Source: an uncultured Lacinutrix sp. (GTDB lineage: Bacteria; Bacteroidota; Bacteroidia; Flavobacteriales; Flavobacteriaceae). From it: a DNA stretch of 14,504 bases. The position numbers and the translations under genes were made by a program. The DNA is taken from NCBI GenBank assembly GCA_937916035.1, contig CALGIH010000373.1:1-14504 (forward strand), given 5' to 3'. Positions within the stretch are counted from its first letter, which is position 1. Each line of letters begins with the position of its first letter. Positions 1 through 8,666 of the stretch are shown one piece after another. The notes below the pieces were generated by a model. It was not told the DNA's origin, did not search any database, and saw only the letters and a list, made by a program, of their open reading frames with translations.

Positions 1-55
1 CATCAGCAATTCTTAAATAAGCTTTATCGTACTTAAGCTGTTTCTTTTCTGGCAT
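1..55 (-). CDS. dCMP deaminase, N-terminal fragment (partial, runs off the window)
   Basis: Only the first 18 codons are present, beginning at the ATG at 55..53; the rest lies beyond the left edge. The peptide starts MPEKKQLKYDKAYLRIAD. From memory, this matches the conserved start of flavobacterial deoxycytidylate (dCMP) deaminases of the ComEB type, zinc enzymes that convert dCMP to dUMP for thymidylate synthesis. The catalytic Cys/His-Ala-Glu motifs would lie outside the window, so the call rests on N-terminal resemblance alone. It lies downstream of dsbD on the same strand, with 169 bp between them, so it could have its own promoter. No clear TAnnTTTG box was found in that gap. Confidence 0.65.
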   Translation of the reverse strand, partial: MPEKKQLKYDKAYLRIAD

Positions 56-151
56 TAATAATCTAATTTATTTAAAAGGTTCAATACTATTTTATCAGTA
101 TCTATACTAACGAAGATACTTGCTTACTATTTTAATCACAATGCTTTACCG

Positions 152-173
152 TTAAAGTTTTACCAAACTTTAA
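152..173. repeat. Perfect 9-bp inverted repeat with 4-nt loop between dsbD and the dCMP deaminase gene
   Basis: TTAAAGTTT (152-160) and AAACTTTAA (165-173) are perfect reverse complements separated by TACC. The stem has only one G-C pair, and no T-tract follows it in the direction of dsbD transcription, so it is a poor intrinsic terminator. It may be a protein-binding site upstream of the deaminase gene or a weak 3'-end hairpin of the dsbD mRNA. The function is unknown. Confidence 0.4.
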
Positions 174-224
174 GCTGTTCTTCTTAATTTTTTAAGAGGT
201 AATTTGCACTCAAAAAAAACTTTT

Positions 225-2276
225 CTAATTTATTTCAAAGATTGAAGATGCTGGTTTTTGATCATTAAAAGCATTTAAGCCACATTCTAAAAAAGACGCA
301 TAATCATCTTCATTTGGTGTATAGCCAACAGGATTGTTTAATACTGTATTTCCGTCTGCACTCAACAACACATAAAAGGGTTGTGAATTACTTTGAAAAA
401 ACTGTGTTTGAAAATGAGCCCATTTATGACCATAATTGGTTAATTGTCTAGTCCCTCCATTCACTCTACTTACCAAAATCTGCTCGTCTTCTGGCAACTC
501 TTTTTTATCGTCAACATACAATGAAATCAATACGTAATCATTTCTAATTAATGCATCAATTTTTCCGTCTGGCCACACATGTTCTTCCATTTTTCTGCAA
601 TTTACGCATGCATAACCTGTGAAATCCAACATAATTGGCTTGTTTACTTTTTGAGCGTAAGCAATGCCTTCTTTTAAATCTTTAAAGCATTCTAAATCAT
701 TTGGGCATTCCTTTGGATATAAAAAACTATAACCAACAGGTGGTGCCAAGCCACTCAATAAGGTTAATGATGTAAACGTATTAGTATCTTTATTTACTCT
801 AAATCCTGACATTAGATATACTGAAAAAGCGACTACTAAAATTCCAAAAGCTATTCTGGAAAACGATAGTTTTTTTATTGGTGAGTCGTGTGGAAATTTA
901 ATTTTACCCAAAAGATAAAGTGCCAATCCAATAAAAATAATAATCCAAATTCCTAAAAAGACTTCAAGTTTTAAAATTCCCCAATGTTTCACTAAATCTG
1001 CATTTGATAAAAATTTGAATGCCAAAGCTAATTCTAAAAAGCCTAAAACTACTTTGGTAGTATTTAGCCAACCACCAGATTTTGGCAATGAGTTAAGCAT
1101 ATTAGGAAACATTGCAAATAAAGCAAAAGGCAAACCAAGAGCCAATCCAAAGCCTCCCATTCCAGCCGTTAATTGCCATGCTCCACCATCAGCAGTTAAG
1201 GATCCTGCAAGTAAAGATCCTAATATTGGCCCTGTACATGAAAAGGACACAATAGCTAAGGTTAGTGCCATAAAAAATATGCCTAATACACCTCCAATAT
1301 TCTCTCCTTTTGTTGTTTTGTTAGTCCAACTTGCTGGTAAAGTTAATTCATAATATCCAAAAAATGAAAAGGCAAAAAACATGAAAATCAAAAAGAAAAT
1401 GACGTTAAGAACTACATTGGTTGAAATCTCATTTAAAATATCAGGATTAATGGAGTCTATTAAATGAAACGGAATACTTAATACTAAATAAACAGCAAGA
1501 ATAAAAAATCCGTAAAGTATTGCCTTAGAAATCCCTGAGCCTTTTTTACTATTCTTTTTAGTGAAAAAACTAACCGTTAAAGGAATCATTGGAAATACAC
1601 AAGGTGTTAACAACGCTAAAAGGCCTCCTAAAAATCCTAAACCAAAAATACTCCAAAGTGATTTTCCAGCTTCTGAATTATTAGAAACGGTTGCTATTTC
1701 TCCTTCACAAATGGTATCTAATTTTGAAATGTCAGCTGGCAAAATACCATATAACCGATTGTTTACTGTGTCATCATCAATAATGACATCATCTCCAGTT
1801 GTTTGTTGGGCAGACGTTTCGCCCGAGATTGATATTTGAAATTCAAAAGGATTGTCTGGTTTTGGAATGCACTTCTCGTCATCGCAAGTCATAAAGTCGA
1901 CGTTTCCTTTTATGATAGCATTATCTGATAGCAATCTGATTCGTTGAGTAAATCGAGCCTCATTATAGAATTTAGTAACGATCATGTCAAAGACAGAATC
2001 ATGCTTTGTAACTCTATTCAATTCAAGCTCAATAACACTGTCAACAAGCTCAAAATCGTTATTTTCTTCAAAAGTAAAGGTTGTTGGAAGTGGCCCTCCA
2101 TCATCTACAAACTGAGAATAAACTGCCCAATGCTCATCGATATGTGCAGTGAAACTAAGTTCAAATTCAGTGTCATTAATCTTCTTACTATCAAATATCC
2201 AATCAACTGGTTCTAATATTTGAGCGTAAGAAAACGCACTTAAAAAAACTATGAATAATAGTAAATATCTCTTCAT
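225..2276 (-). CDS. dsbD: Thiol:disulfide interchange protein DsbD (three-domain, inner membrane)
   Basis: DsbD passes electrons from cytoplasmic thioredoxin across the inner membrane to periplasmic thiol proteins such as disulfide isomerases and cytochrome c maturation factors. The 683-residue product has all three expected parts. A signal peptide (1-18, ending SYA) precedes an alpha-type periplasmic domain with a Cys pair (C131, C136). A hydrophobic CcdA-like region (about 205-490) follows, with C226 in LTPCVFP and C347 in SFSCTGP, the pair that shuttles electrons. A C-terminal thioredoxin-like domain has the active site C557-V-N-C560. All six redox cysteines are therefore present and the length is close to that expected for Bacteroidota DsbD. 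The start is fixed by the signal peptide; the leader just upstream is A-rich with no clear Shine-Dalgarno. It is transcribed away from the DUF5916 gene. No frameshift or missing motif is visible. Confidence 0.93.
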   Translation of the reverse strand: MKRYLLLFIVFLSAFSYAQILEPVDWIFDSKKINDTEFELSFTAHIDEHWAVYSQFVDDGGPLPTTFTFEENNDFELVDSVIELELNRVTKHDSVFDMIVTKFYNEARFTQRIRLLSDNAIIKGNVDFMTCDDEKCIPKPDNPFEFQISISGETSAQQTTGDDVIIDDDTVNNRLYGILPADISKLDTICEGEIATVSNNSEAGKSLWSIFGLGFLGGLLALLTPCVFPMIPLTVSFFTKKNSKKGSGISKAILYGFFILAVYLVLSIPFHLIDSINPDILNEISTNVVLNVIFFLIFMFFAFSFFGYYELTLPASWTNKTTKGENIGGVLGIFFMALTLAIVSFSCTGPILGSLLAGSLTADGGAWQLTAGMGGFGLALGLPFALFAMFPNMLNSLPKSGGWLNTTKVVLGFLELALAFKFLSNADLVKHWGILKLEVFLGIWIIIFIGLALYLLGKIKFPHDSPIKKLSFSRIAFGILVVAFSVYLMSGFRVNKDTNTFTSLTLLSGLAPPVGYSFLYPKECPNDLECFKDLKEGIAYAQKVNKPIMLDFTGYACVNCRKMEEHVWPDGKIDALIRNDYVLISLYVDDKKELPEDEQILVSRVNGGTRQLTNYGHKWAHFQTQFFQSNSQPFYVLLSADGNTVLNNPVGYTPNEDDYASFLECGLNAFNDQKPASSIFEIN

Positions 2277-2387
2277 TATTTGGGTGTTTACACATGAATT
2301 CGTCTCGCCTTTTTCTATTTCCTAAAAAATGGCCGAAATTCATTCATATTTCATCTATTTTCTGATGCGTAGCGATGCTATGCCTTT

Positions 2388-2395
2388 CAAAAATA
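2388..2395 (-). promoter_or_regulatory. Candidate -7 box for dsbD
   Basis: On the minus strand this reads TATTTTTG, an exact match to TAnnTTTG. No good TTG/TTTG lies at the usual 17-21 nt upstream; the nearest TTTG is only 12 nt away. If used, it would give a leader of about 105 nt that includes the GC-rich imperfect hairpin at 2367-2383. Weakly supported. Confidence 0.3.
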
Positions 2396-2617
2396 GGATC
2401 ATCTTAACAAATTTCATCTCATTTTCGGTTAAAAACAAAAAATCAAGATGAGTTCAATACAAATAAATCAAAAAATATAAGACCATACGTATAAATAGGT
2501 GTTAATATTAAATTTACTTGGTCTTATTAGTGATTGTAATTAAACTTTACAACCAGTATATCTATTTTTTAAGACTTAATAATATTGACTCATCACCATA
2601 AATGTTTAAGTATTGAA

Positions 2618-2649
2618 TTGTAGTTATTTCGTCATTTTTTCATAATTTG
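2618..2649 (+). promoter_or_regulatory. Candidate promoter for the DUF5916 / serine hydrolase genes
   Basis: A TTG at 2618-2620 is followed after 22 nt by TAATTTG at 2643-2649. That is one base short of the TAnnTTTG consensus, and the spacer is slightly long. The distance to the ATG at 2677 suits a leader of about 20 nt. No better match lies nearer the gene. Confidence 0.35.
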
Positions 2650-2676
2650 TAACCTTATTACTAACCAACCTTACCA

Positions 2677-4896
2677 ATGTCAATGTTCAATAAACTACTT
2701 TTTAGCATGAGTATTGCGTGCTTGCTTGTTCAAGTTACTGTTGCTCAAAATTATCCTTCTTCAAAAAGACCAAATTTTAATATTTCACAATTAAGTTCAG
2801 ATCCAATAATTGATGGTGATGTTTTAAACGATGAGCTTTGGAAAACCATCACGCCAATTACCGAAATGACCCAAATAAAACCAAGGTTTGATGTTCCTGC
2901 TTCTGAAAAAACAGAAATTCGTGTTGCCTATTCTAAAGGTGTTTTTTACGTTGCTGTAGTCTGTTATGACTCTAATCCAGAAACAATAGTTGTATCTGAT
3001 TCGCGAAGAGATTCTGATTTGAATGATGAAGACAGCTTTCTCTTTATTGTAGACACTTATAATGACCAACAAAACGGTTTTTTATTTGGCACCAACTCCA
3101 ACGGAATGGAGTACGATGCGCAAATTGATAATGAAGGACAAGGGAATTTTAGTGCTAACCGACAACAAGGAGGTGTGATTGGCGGAACAAATATAAACTG
3201 GGATGCCTCTTGGACAGTAAAAGCCGAAACTGGCGACTATGGATGGAGTGCGGAATTTGCAATTCCGTTGCGATCGTTGCGCTTTAATAGTGGAGAGAAT
3301 CAAACTTGGGGAATTAACTTTCAAAGAAACATTAGCAAGAATACAGAAACCGCTTATTGGGCTTCATTGCCTTTGAGTTTTGACATGAAGCGTTTATCGT
3401 TAGCAGGGAAAATGCATGGATTAAACCTTAAAAGTCCTGGTAACTTAACAGTAATTCCTTATGCATTAATGCAAACTGTTAATGACAACTCTGTTGATCC
3501 TAGTGAAACAGATACTAACTTTGAAGTTGGTGCAGACATCAAATATAGTATTACGCCTAGTCTTACTTTAGACCTCACATACAACACCGATTTCGCTCAA
3601 GTTGAAGTAGATGAACAACAAGTAAATTTAGATAGATTCAATTTATTCTTTCCTGAAAAACGCACTTTCTTTTTGGAAAATGCTGGACAATTTTCAGTTG
3701 GAAGTCCTGGTGAAGTCGATTTGTTTTTTAGCAGACGTATTGGTATTGGAAATGATGGTTCCTTAGTCCCTATTATAGGAGGCGCAAGAGTTTCAGGTAA
3801 AATAAATCAGACTAATATTGGCTTATTGTCTATGTTTACTGAAGATGTTAAAGATGCAAGTATTGAAAAAAATAACTTTTCGGTGGCTCGTGTCAATCAT
3901 GATTTTACATCTAGTCGTTCTTCTGTTGGTGGTGTTTTTATTAATAGAGCTGGTTTAGGAGACACTACTGATGATTACAATCGTGTGTTTGCTGTTGACG
4001 GGAAATATGGTCTTGGAAAAAAGGCACAAATAACAGGTTTTGCAGCAAAAAGTGTGACTCCTGGAATTGAAGAAAAGGATCATGCCTTTAAACTTTTAGG
4101 TACTTATAATTGGGATGGTTGGAACATAAATGCAGGTTATACTGAAGTTGGTGAAGGCTTTAATCCAGAGGTTGGGTTTTTACAACGTTCTTCATTTAAA
4201 AAACCAGAATTTTTATTATTTAGAGCCATGCGTCCAAAAAACTGGGGAAGCATCTTAGAAATTAGACCACATATTTCATATAGAGGTTATTGGAATTTTA
4301 ACGATGAGCTTATAACAAGCTTTTTACATATTGATAATCATTGGGTTTGGGCTAGTGGTTTTGAAATACATACAGGCGTAAATTTCACTACTGAAGGTGT
4401 CCTTGAACCTTTTACAATTTCTGGCGTTGAAGTTCCAATAGACGCCTATAAGCACAGCGAGTTACAACTCATTTTTATTTCAAATCCAAATAGAAAATTA
4501 TCTTTTAATACTAGAACTGTTGTTGGTGGTTATTTTGGTGGCGATCGTATTTCAAATGGTGGTACTATAAATTATAGATTAGGAGATAAATTTAATTCAT
4601 CCATAAACCTTAGTCACAATATATTGAACTTACCAAATGGTGATATAACTGCATTTGTTGGAGGCGCTCGACTGTCTTACTCGTTTACACCAAGAATGTT
4701 TGTACAGAGTTTAGTGCAGCACAATAACATATCAAACGTTACGTCTGTAAATGCAAGATTTGGCTGGCTCCAAAATGCAAATACAGGCTTGTTTGTAGTT
4801 TTAAATGTTGTAAAGGATGAAGACTATCTTGACGGCATCAACAACCAGAGTGTCACTTTAAAATATACGCACAGATTTGATTTAATACGAAAATAA
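2677..4896 (+). CDS. DUF5916 outer-membrane barrel protein with N-terminal CBM9-like domain
   Basis: This 739-residue exported protein has a signal peptide (about 1-23, ending TVAQ). Residues about 36-250 form a carbohydrate-binding family 9-like beta-sandwich: it opens with the typical IIDGDVLNDELWK phrase, and later shows NWDASWTVKAETGDYGWSAE-type strands and an IPLRSLRF segment. Residues about 255-739 are rich in alternating beta strands (for example TLDLTYNTDFAQVEVDEQQ and PEKRTFFLENAGQF) and match the DUF5916 family, expected to be an outer-membrane-associated beta barrel. Members are often mislabelled 'hydrolase'; the true role is unknown, though the N-terminal domain suggests glycan or protein-surface binding. 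It ends with 24 nt before the serine hydrolase gene on the same strand, so the two are probably co-transcribed. The start could instead be the second ATG (codon 3); the signal peptide fits either. Confidence 0.85.
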   Translation: MSMFNKLLFSMSIACLLVQVTVAQNYPSSKRPNFNISQLSSDPIIDGDVLNDELWKTITPITEMTQIKPRFDVPASEKTEIRVAYSKGVFYVAVVCYDSNPETIVVSDSRRDSDLNDEDSFLFIVDTYNDQQNGFLFGTNSNGMEYDAQIDNEGQGNFSANRQQGGVIGGTNINWDASWTVKAETGDYGWSAEFAIPLRSLRFNSGENQTWGINFQRNISKNTETAYWASLPLSFDMKRLSLAGKMHGLNLKSPGNLTVIPYALMQTVNDNSVDPSETDTNFEVGADIKYSITPSLTLDLTYNTDFAQVEVDEQQVNLDRFNLFFPEKRTFFLENAGQFSVGSPGEVDLFFSRRIGIGNDGSLVPIIGGARVSGKINQTNIGLLSMFTEDVKDASIEKNNFSVARVNHDFTSSRSSVGGVFINRAGLGDTTDDYNRVFAVDGKYGLGKKAQITGFAAKSVTPGIEEKDHAFKLLGTYNWDGWNINAGYTEVGEGFNPEVGFLQRSSFKKPEFLLFRAMRPKNWGSILEIRPHISYRGYWNFNDELITSFLHIDNHWVWASGFEIHTGVNFTTEGVLEPFTISGVEVPIDAYKHSELQLIFISNPNRKLSFNTRTVVGGYFGGDRISNGGTINYRLGDKFNSSINLSHNILNLPNGDITAFVGGARLSYSFTPRMFVQSLVQHNNISNVTSVNARFGWLQNANTGLFVVLNVVKDEDYLDGINNQSVTLKYTHRFDLIRK

Positions 4897-4920
4897 GATC
4901 TACCTAAAAACAATATCCAG

Positions 4921-6408
4921 ATGAAATTTAAATACCTATTAATCAAAATACTTGTACTCACCCTATTTACCGTAAGTGCACAAACAAATTCAAAAAAAGT
5001 AACTGAATTAGATGCTTACATTCAAAAAGGCATTGAACTTTGGAAGCCTCCAGGATTGGCAGTAACGGTTGTAAAAGACGGCGAAATCATTTTTAAAAAG
5101 GGTTATGGCGTCACTACCATCGGAACCAATAAAACTGTTGATGAAAACACTCTTTTTGTGTGTGCATCAACAACCAAAGCATTTGTTGCAGCGGGACTTG
5201 CCATGTTGGTTGATGATGGGAAACTAAACTGGGATGACAAGGTCATAAACCATCTTCCAGAATTTCAACTAAAAGACCCTTACTTAACAAGAGAAATCAC
5301 CATAAGAGACTTATTGACGCATAGAACAGGTTTAGGTAATACAGATTACTTATGGAGTATGATGACCATAAGTAGTGATAGTGCATTATACAAAATGCGA
5401 GACGTTGAAGCGACTTATTCGCTTCGCTCAAGCTATATTTACCAAAACCTAATGTATTTGGCTGCTGGAAAAGTTCTAGAAAAAGTTAGTGGACAAACTT
5501 GGGGAGATTTTTTAAAAGCTCGTATTTTTCAACCTTTGGGAATGAACAACACTTATTCTTTGTTGGAACAAGTAACGCTAATTGAAAATAAAGCAGATGC
5601 GCATTATGAAATTGATGGGGAAATTACAAAGATTGAACAAATGTCGGCAGATAATATTGGTCCAGCTGGTTCTATGTGGTCATCCATAAATGATATTGGA
5701 AAATGGATACAATTTCTATTAAATAAAGGTGTTAAGAATGGCAATCAATTAATTTCTTCATCTAACTTTGATGAGTTGTTTAAACCACAGCAAATTATTC
5801 CTTCAAATGAATTTTATCCAACGCAACAAATCACTAAACCACATTGGATGACCTATGGCTTGGGATGGTTTCAGCATGATTATAGAGGAAAAATGGTGCA
5901 ATTTCACACAGGAAGCCTCTCAGGAATGGTAGCCCTTGCTGGACTGATTCCTGAAGAAAATATTGGCGTTTATGTTATGGGAAATCTAGACCATTTGGAG
6001 CTGCGTCATGCAATTATGTACACCGTGTTTGATTTATTTATAGACGGCAAAATCACAAAAGATTGGACCCAAGAATTGTACACATTATATCATCCAGATG
6101 TTGAAACTCCTAAAGACCCTGAACCCATTAAAAAGGCAAAACCAAGTATTGAAGAAGCTTCCCTTCTAGGAAAGTTTCACAATGAACACTATGGTAATGT
6201 TATAATTTCAAAAAAAGAAAATCAATTCGTTTTTAATATTAACAACACGCTTTTCGGCACTATGAGTCATTGGCATTATGACACGTATAAAGGGATTTTC
6301 GATAAAAAGGAAAATGGTACTGCAATGCTAACCTTCAGGTTGGGAGCTGATGGAAATCTTAGCCATTTAGAAGTGTTTGGTGAACGGTTTAATGTCATTG
6401 ACCAATAA
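4921..6408 (+). CDS. Class-C beta-lactamase-type serine hydrolase (PF00144 family) with C-terminal extension
   Basis: The 495-residue secreted protein begins with a signal peptide (1-20, ending TVSAQ). It carries the three signatures of the serine beta-lactamase/DD-peptidase fold: the nucleophile motif S83-T-T-K86, the Y174-Q-N176 motif, and H329-T-G331 in place of KTG, a substitution common in esterase-like members. The DLLTHRTGLG segment (about 131-140) is also typical. The domain runs to about residue 375. A C-terminal piece (about 405-495, from EEASLLGKFHNEHYG onward) resembles the DUF3471-type beta domain often fused to these enzymes. The substrate cannot be told from sequence: D-Ala peptides, esters or small amides are all possible, and true beta-lactamase activity should not be assumed. 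It lies 24 nt after the DUF5916 gene, suggesting one transcript. No interruption is seen. Confidence 0.88.
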   Translation: MKFKYLLIKILVLTLFTVSAQTNSKKVTELDAYIQKGIELWKPPGLAVTVVKDGEIIFKKGYGVTTIGTNKTVDENTLFVCASTTKAFVAAGLAMLVDDGKLNWDDKVINHLPEFQLKDPYLTREITIRDLLTHRTGLGNTDYLWSMMTISSDSALYKMRDVEATYSLRSSYIYQNLMYLAAGKVLEKVSGQTWGDFLKARIFQPLGMNNTYSLLEQVTLIENKADAHYEIDGEITKIEQMSADNIGPAGSMWSSINDIGKWIQFLLNKGVKNGNQLISSSNFDELFKPQQIIPSNEFYPTQQITKPHWMTYGLGWFQHDYRGKMVQFHTGSLSGMVALAGLIPEENIGVYVMGNLDHLELRHAIMYTVFDLFIDGKITKDWTQELYTLYHPDVETPKDPEPIKKAKPSIEEASLLGKFHNEHYGNVIISKKENQFVFNINNTLFGTMSHWHYDTYKGIFDKKENGTAMLTFRLGADGNLSHLEVFGERFNVIDQ

Positions 6409-6594
6409 TTTTAAAAATTATTGTGCCTTTTTTAATGTTTTTGTGTCTTAATAGTAAACAGTCTAGAGTTATTAAAACTATTGAAATACAAAGTAAATCC
6501 TTAAGCTTGAGCTAACAAAGGATCTCTAAAAAGAAACATTTTCAAACTCATTACTGTTTAAATATCATCTTTGATAATAAAGAGCTTACACAAA

Positions 6595-8382
6595 TTACTT
6601 CTTACCACTCAACCAAGCCTTTCTATTAGCCATTTGTGCTTCAGTTGGTGTTAAACCACCAGCTTCAAACATTGAAATAGAATAACTTGGGTCTGAAAGA
6701 AACATAACTTCAGTTTCTCTTTGCGTTCCAAAACGTTCAAAAATTACTTTGGCTTTATCATTGGGTCTAAAATTATTTAAAGCATCGTTAAAACTCAATG
6801 TATCTGAAAGCACAAAATCTCCAATTGATATGATGGTGTCTCCATTTTCCAATCCAGCCTTGTACGCAGGAGAACCAATAGTAGTGTTTCCTGAAATTTT
6901 TCCATCTCTCACAAAACTACCAAACCATGTTCTATCCTCATCTCTGGTTAATGAAACGCCAACATTTTCAAAAACTCGTTTCATTTCTGGCATCTCACTT
7001 TTGTAGATATAATTATTAAAAAAATTGTTTCCAAAATCTGCTCCAGCATATTTAATTAAAGCTTTTTGCAATCCTTCAATTGTGTAAGGGTTTTCTGATT
7101 TCCCGAAAACAGTCCATACCAATTTCATATAATCGTCTAAGTTCAATCCTTTTTCACGCAAGGCTAAATCCAATGCCAAGCCTAAAGCACTTCCGTAAGA
7201 GTAATAGGAAATAAATGTATTGCCTCTATTAACTTCATCTACAGACCTTGCTGCATCTACAAAAGGTGCTTGGTAACTCATTTCAATAGGATTGAAGAAA
7301 CTTCGTCCAGGAGAATTCCATACATAATTGAATGTTCCTGTTAAGCCCTTTACGTAATCTTCTGGTAAGTCTAAGTCAGCTCTACATAAAATAAGACCTG
7401 TATAATAGCTTGTAAAACCTTCGGCAAACCATAATTCGCCGCTCATGTTAGCTGCTTCAAAATCAAACGGCTCAAGAGAATCTGGGCGAATGCGCTCCAC
7501 ATTCCAACAATGGAAAAATTCATGTGAAACCGTTCCAATATTCCGTTCCATGCCTCCATTTGCTAAGCTTCTTGTGCTTGGAATAACCGTTGAATTTCTA
7601 TGTTCCATACCATCTCCAGCTACATTTGGCATATAACAAGCTAAGAAATAATAATTGCCATAATCGAATTTTGGAAGCTCACCAAAAACGGCCTTTTGTT
7701 GTAAGACTACTTTTTTTACACTTTCAAAATATTGATCCAATTCAGCTTCTGTTCCATTATGGTGCAATACTAAGTGCACTAATTGTCCATCAACATCAAA
7801 GGAGCGCAAACCATAATTACTAATTTCAGTTGGACTATCCATGAAATACTGGAGGTTTGGCGCATAAAATGTATTATCAGTTACAGGCTTTAATTGTGTA
7901 GCAACTTTCCAATTTAAATCTTCCCTGACATTAAAAGTCACTTGCATTTCTTGATCTTTAAGTTCTGGAACATACATAAACGTTGCTGGCATATTCAAAT
8001 GTGCATGTGTTTCGTCCACTTGGCTATAAGTTCCATCTCCATGATTTGCAAACAACGTGTAACTCACTTTTATGGTGCCATGGTGTCCAGACACTTTCCA
8101 TGAATATGGATCAGGACGAGTTATCTTTAAAACATTTCCTTTTTCATCAGTCACCTTTACATTATATGCATTTTTAACAAACTCATGCAAAGCGTAACGC
8201 CCTGGAGAGGTTCGGCTCATCCTGAACTCAACTTCTTTCTTTTTTAAATTTGTAAACGTTGCTTGTATTTCAGTTTCGTGATGTACTGCGTTTTCAAAAG
8301 ACACTTCATAAGTGCTTGATATTTGTGCGTTTATTTGAAAAGAAAAAGCAATTAAAGTTGCTAACAAAAGACCTTTTTTCAT
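6595..8382 (-). CDS. M61-family metallopeptidase (glycyl aminopeptidase type) with PDZ domain
   Basis: The 595-residue exported protein has a signal peptide (1-19, ending INAQ) and an N-terminal beta domain (about 22-185) as in M61 peptidases. The gluzincin catalytic domain contains H287-E-F-F-H291 within the characteristic SHEFFHCWNVERIRP segment. The downstream LWFAEGFTSYY segment provides the third zinc ligand, E321. A PDZ-like domain follows at about 490-565 (IGSPAYKAGLENGDTIISI). Order and length fit the family, which cleaves N-terminal residues, often glycine, from peptides; periplasmic peptide turnover is the likely role. The gene is convergent with the serine hydrolase gene, with 186 bp between the stops. 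The start is supported by the signal peptide. All catalytic residues are present. Confidence 0.92.
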   Translation of the reverse strand: MKKGLLLATLIAFSFQINAQISSTYEVSFENAVHHETEIQATFTNLKKKEVEFRMSRTSPGRYALHEFVKNAYNVKVTDEKGNVLKITRPDPYSWKVSGHHGTIKVSYTLFANHGDGTYSQVDETHAHLNMPATFMYVPELKDQEMQVTFNVREDLNWKVATQLKPVTDNTFYAPNLQYFMDSPTEISNYGLRSFDVDGQLVHLVLHHNGTEAELDQYFESVKKVVLQQKAVFGELPKFDYGNYYFLACYMPNVAGDGMEHRNSTVIPSTRSLANGGMERNIGTVSHEFFHCWNVERIRPDSLEPFDFEAANMSGELWFAEGFTSYYTGLILCRADLDLPEDYVKGLTGTFNYVWNSPGRSFFNPIEMSYQAPFVDAARSVDEVNRGNTFISYYSYGSALGLALDLALREKGLNLDDYMKLVWTVFGKSENPYTIEGLQKALIKYAGADFGNNFFNNYIYKSEMPEMKRVFENVGVSLTRDEDRTWFGSFVRDGKISGNTTIGSPAYKAGLENGDTIISIGDFVLSDTLSFNDALNNFRPNDKAKVIFERFGTQRETEVMFLSDPSYSISMFEAGGLTPTEAQMANRKAWLSGKK

Positions 8383-8401
8383 GGAATAATAATTTAAGCA
8401 A

Positions 8402-8409
8402 CTAAGATA
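8402..8409 (-). promoter_or_regulatory. Candidate -7 box for the M61 peptidase gene
   Basis: On the minus strand this reads TATCTTAG, one mismatch from TAnnTTTG. A TTTTC lies about 18 nt upstream as a poor -33 element. The position, about 20 nt before the ATG at 8382, is right for a short leader. Confidence 0.35.
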
Positions 8410-8456
8410 CTATTTTTGACGAATGGCGAAAACTTATAAAAAGTTAAAAATTAGTT

Positions 8457-8663
8457 TCAATCTTCAGTATACTCAAGAATATCACTAGGCTGGCAATCCA
8501 AAGCTTTACAAATAGCTTCCAAAGTTGAAAAACGAATGGCTCTTGCTTTCCCAGATTTTAAGATGGATAAATTTGCGGTCGTTATATCAATGATTTCTGC
8601 TAAGTCTTTACTTTTCATTTTTCGCTTAGCCAACATCACATCAAGATTTACAATAATTGACAT
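8457..8663 (-). CDS. Small Cro/C1-type HTH transcriptional regulator (YozG-like)
   Basis: The 68-residue protein is almost entirely one helix-turn-helix domain. KDLAEIIDITTANLSILKSG (about 19-38) forms the HTH, and the FSTLEAICKALDCQPSDIL segment is the usual closing helices of the Cro/C1 (XRE) fold. This very short type resembles the YozG group, commonly encoded beside DUF2975 membrane proteins, exactly as here. It is the last gene of the operon: its ATG is 3 nt after the stop of the DUF2975 gene (TAG CCT ATG), so translational coupling is likely. I infer that it controls its own operon through the half-site array at 9748-9774. It probably acts as a dimer. The partner or inducer is unknown. 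Confidence 0.88.
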   Translation of the reverse strand: MSIIVNLDVMLAKRKMKSKDLAEIIDITTANLSILKSGKARAIRFSTLEAICKALDCQPSDILEYTED

Positions 8664-8666
8664 AGG

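Larger units (their letters stand above)
2277..2676. other. 400-bp gene-free divergent region between dsbD and the DUF5916 gene
   Basis: I see no supportable gene here. It holds the putative promoters of the two divergent genes. It also holds a comparatively GC-rich patch at 2364-2383, made of two imperfect 10-base tandem units beginning GATGC; inside the patch GCGTAGC (2367-2373) pairs with GCTATGC (2377-2383) through one G-U pair. Minus-strand translation across about 2310-2430 gives short coding-looking pieces (for example PIFERHSIATHQKIDEI) broken by stops. This could be a decayed gene or a dispersed repeat, but sequence alone does not decide it. Confidence 0.5.

Noticed and set aside
1015..2216. 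Plus-strand open frames inside dsbD
   Set aside because: They are antisense to a complete, motif-bearing DsbD gene, with no independent promoter or recognisable protein features.
6409..6594. Terminator between the convergent serine hydrolase and M61 genes
   Set aside because: Only weak AT-only pairings (for example TATCA-TCTT-TGATA) are visible and none is followed by a clear T-tract, so no specific terminator can be supported.
6749..8177. Plus-strand open frames inside the M61 peptidase gene
   Set aside because: They lie opposite the catalytic and N-terminal domains of a convincing gene and look like codon-pattern shadows.
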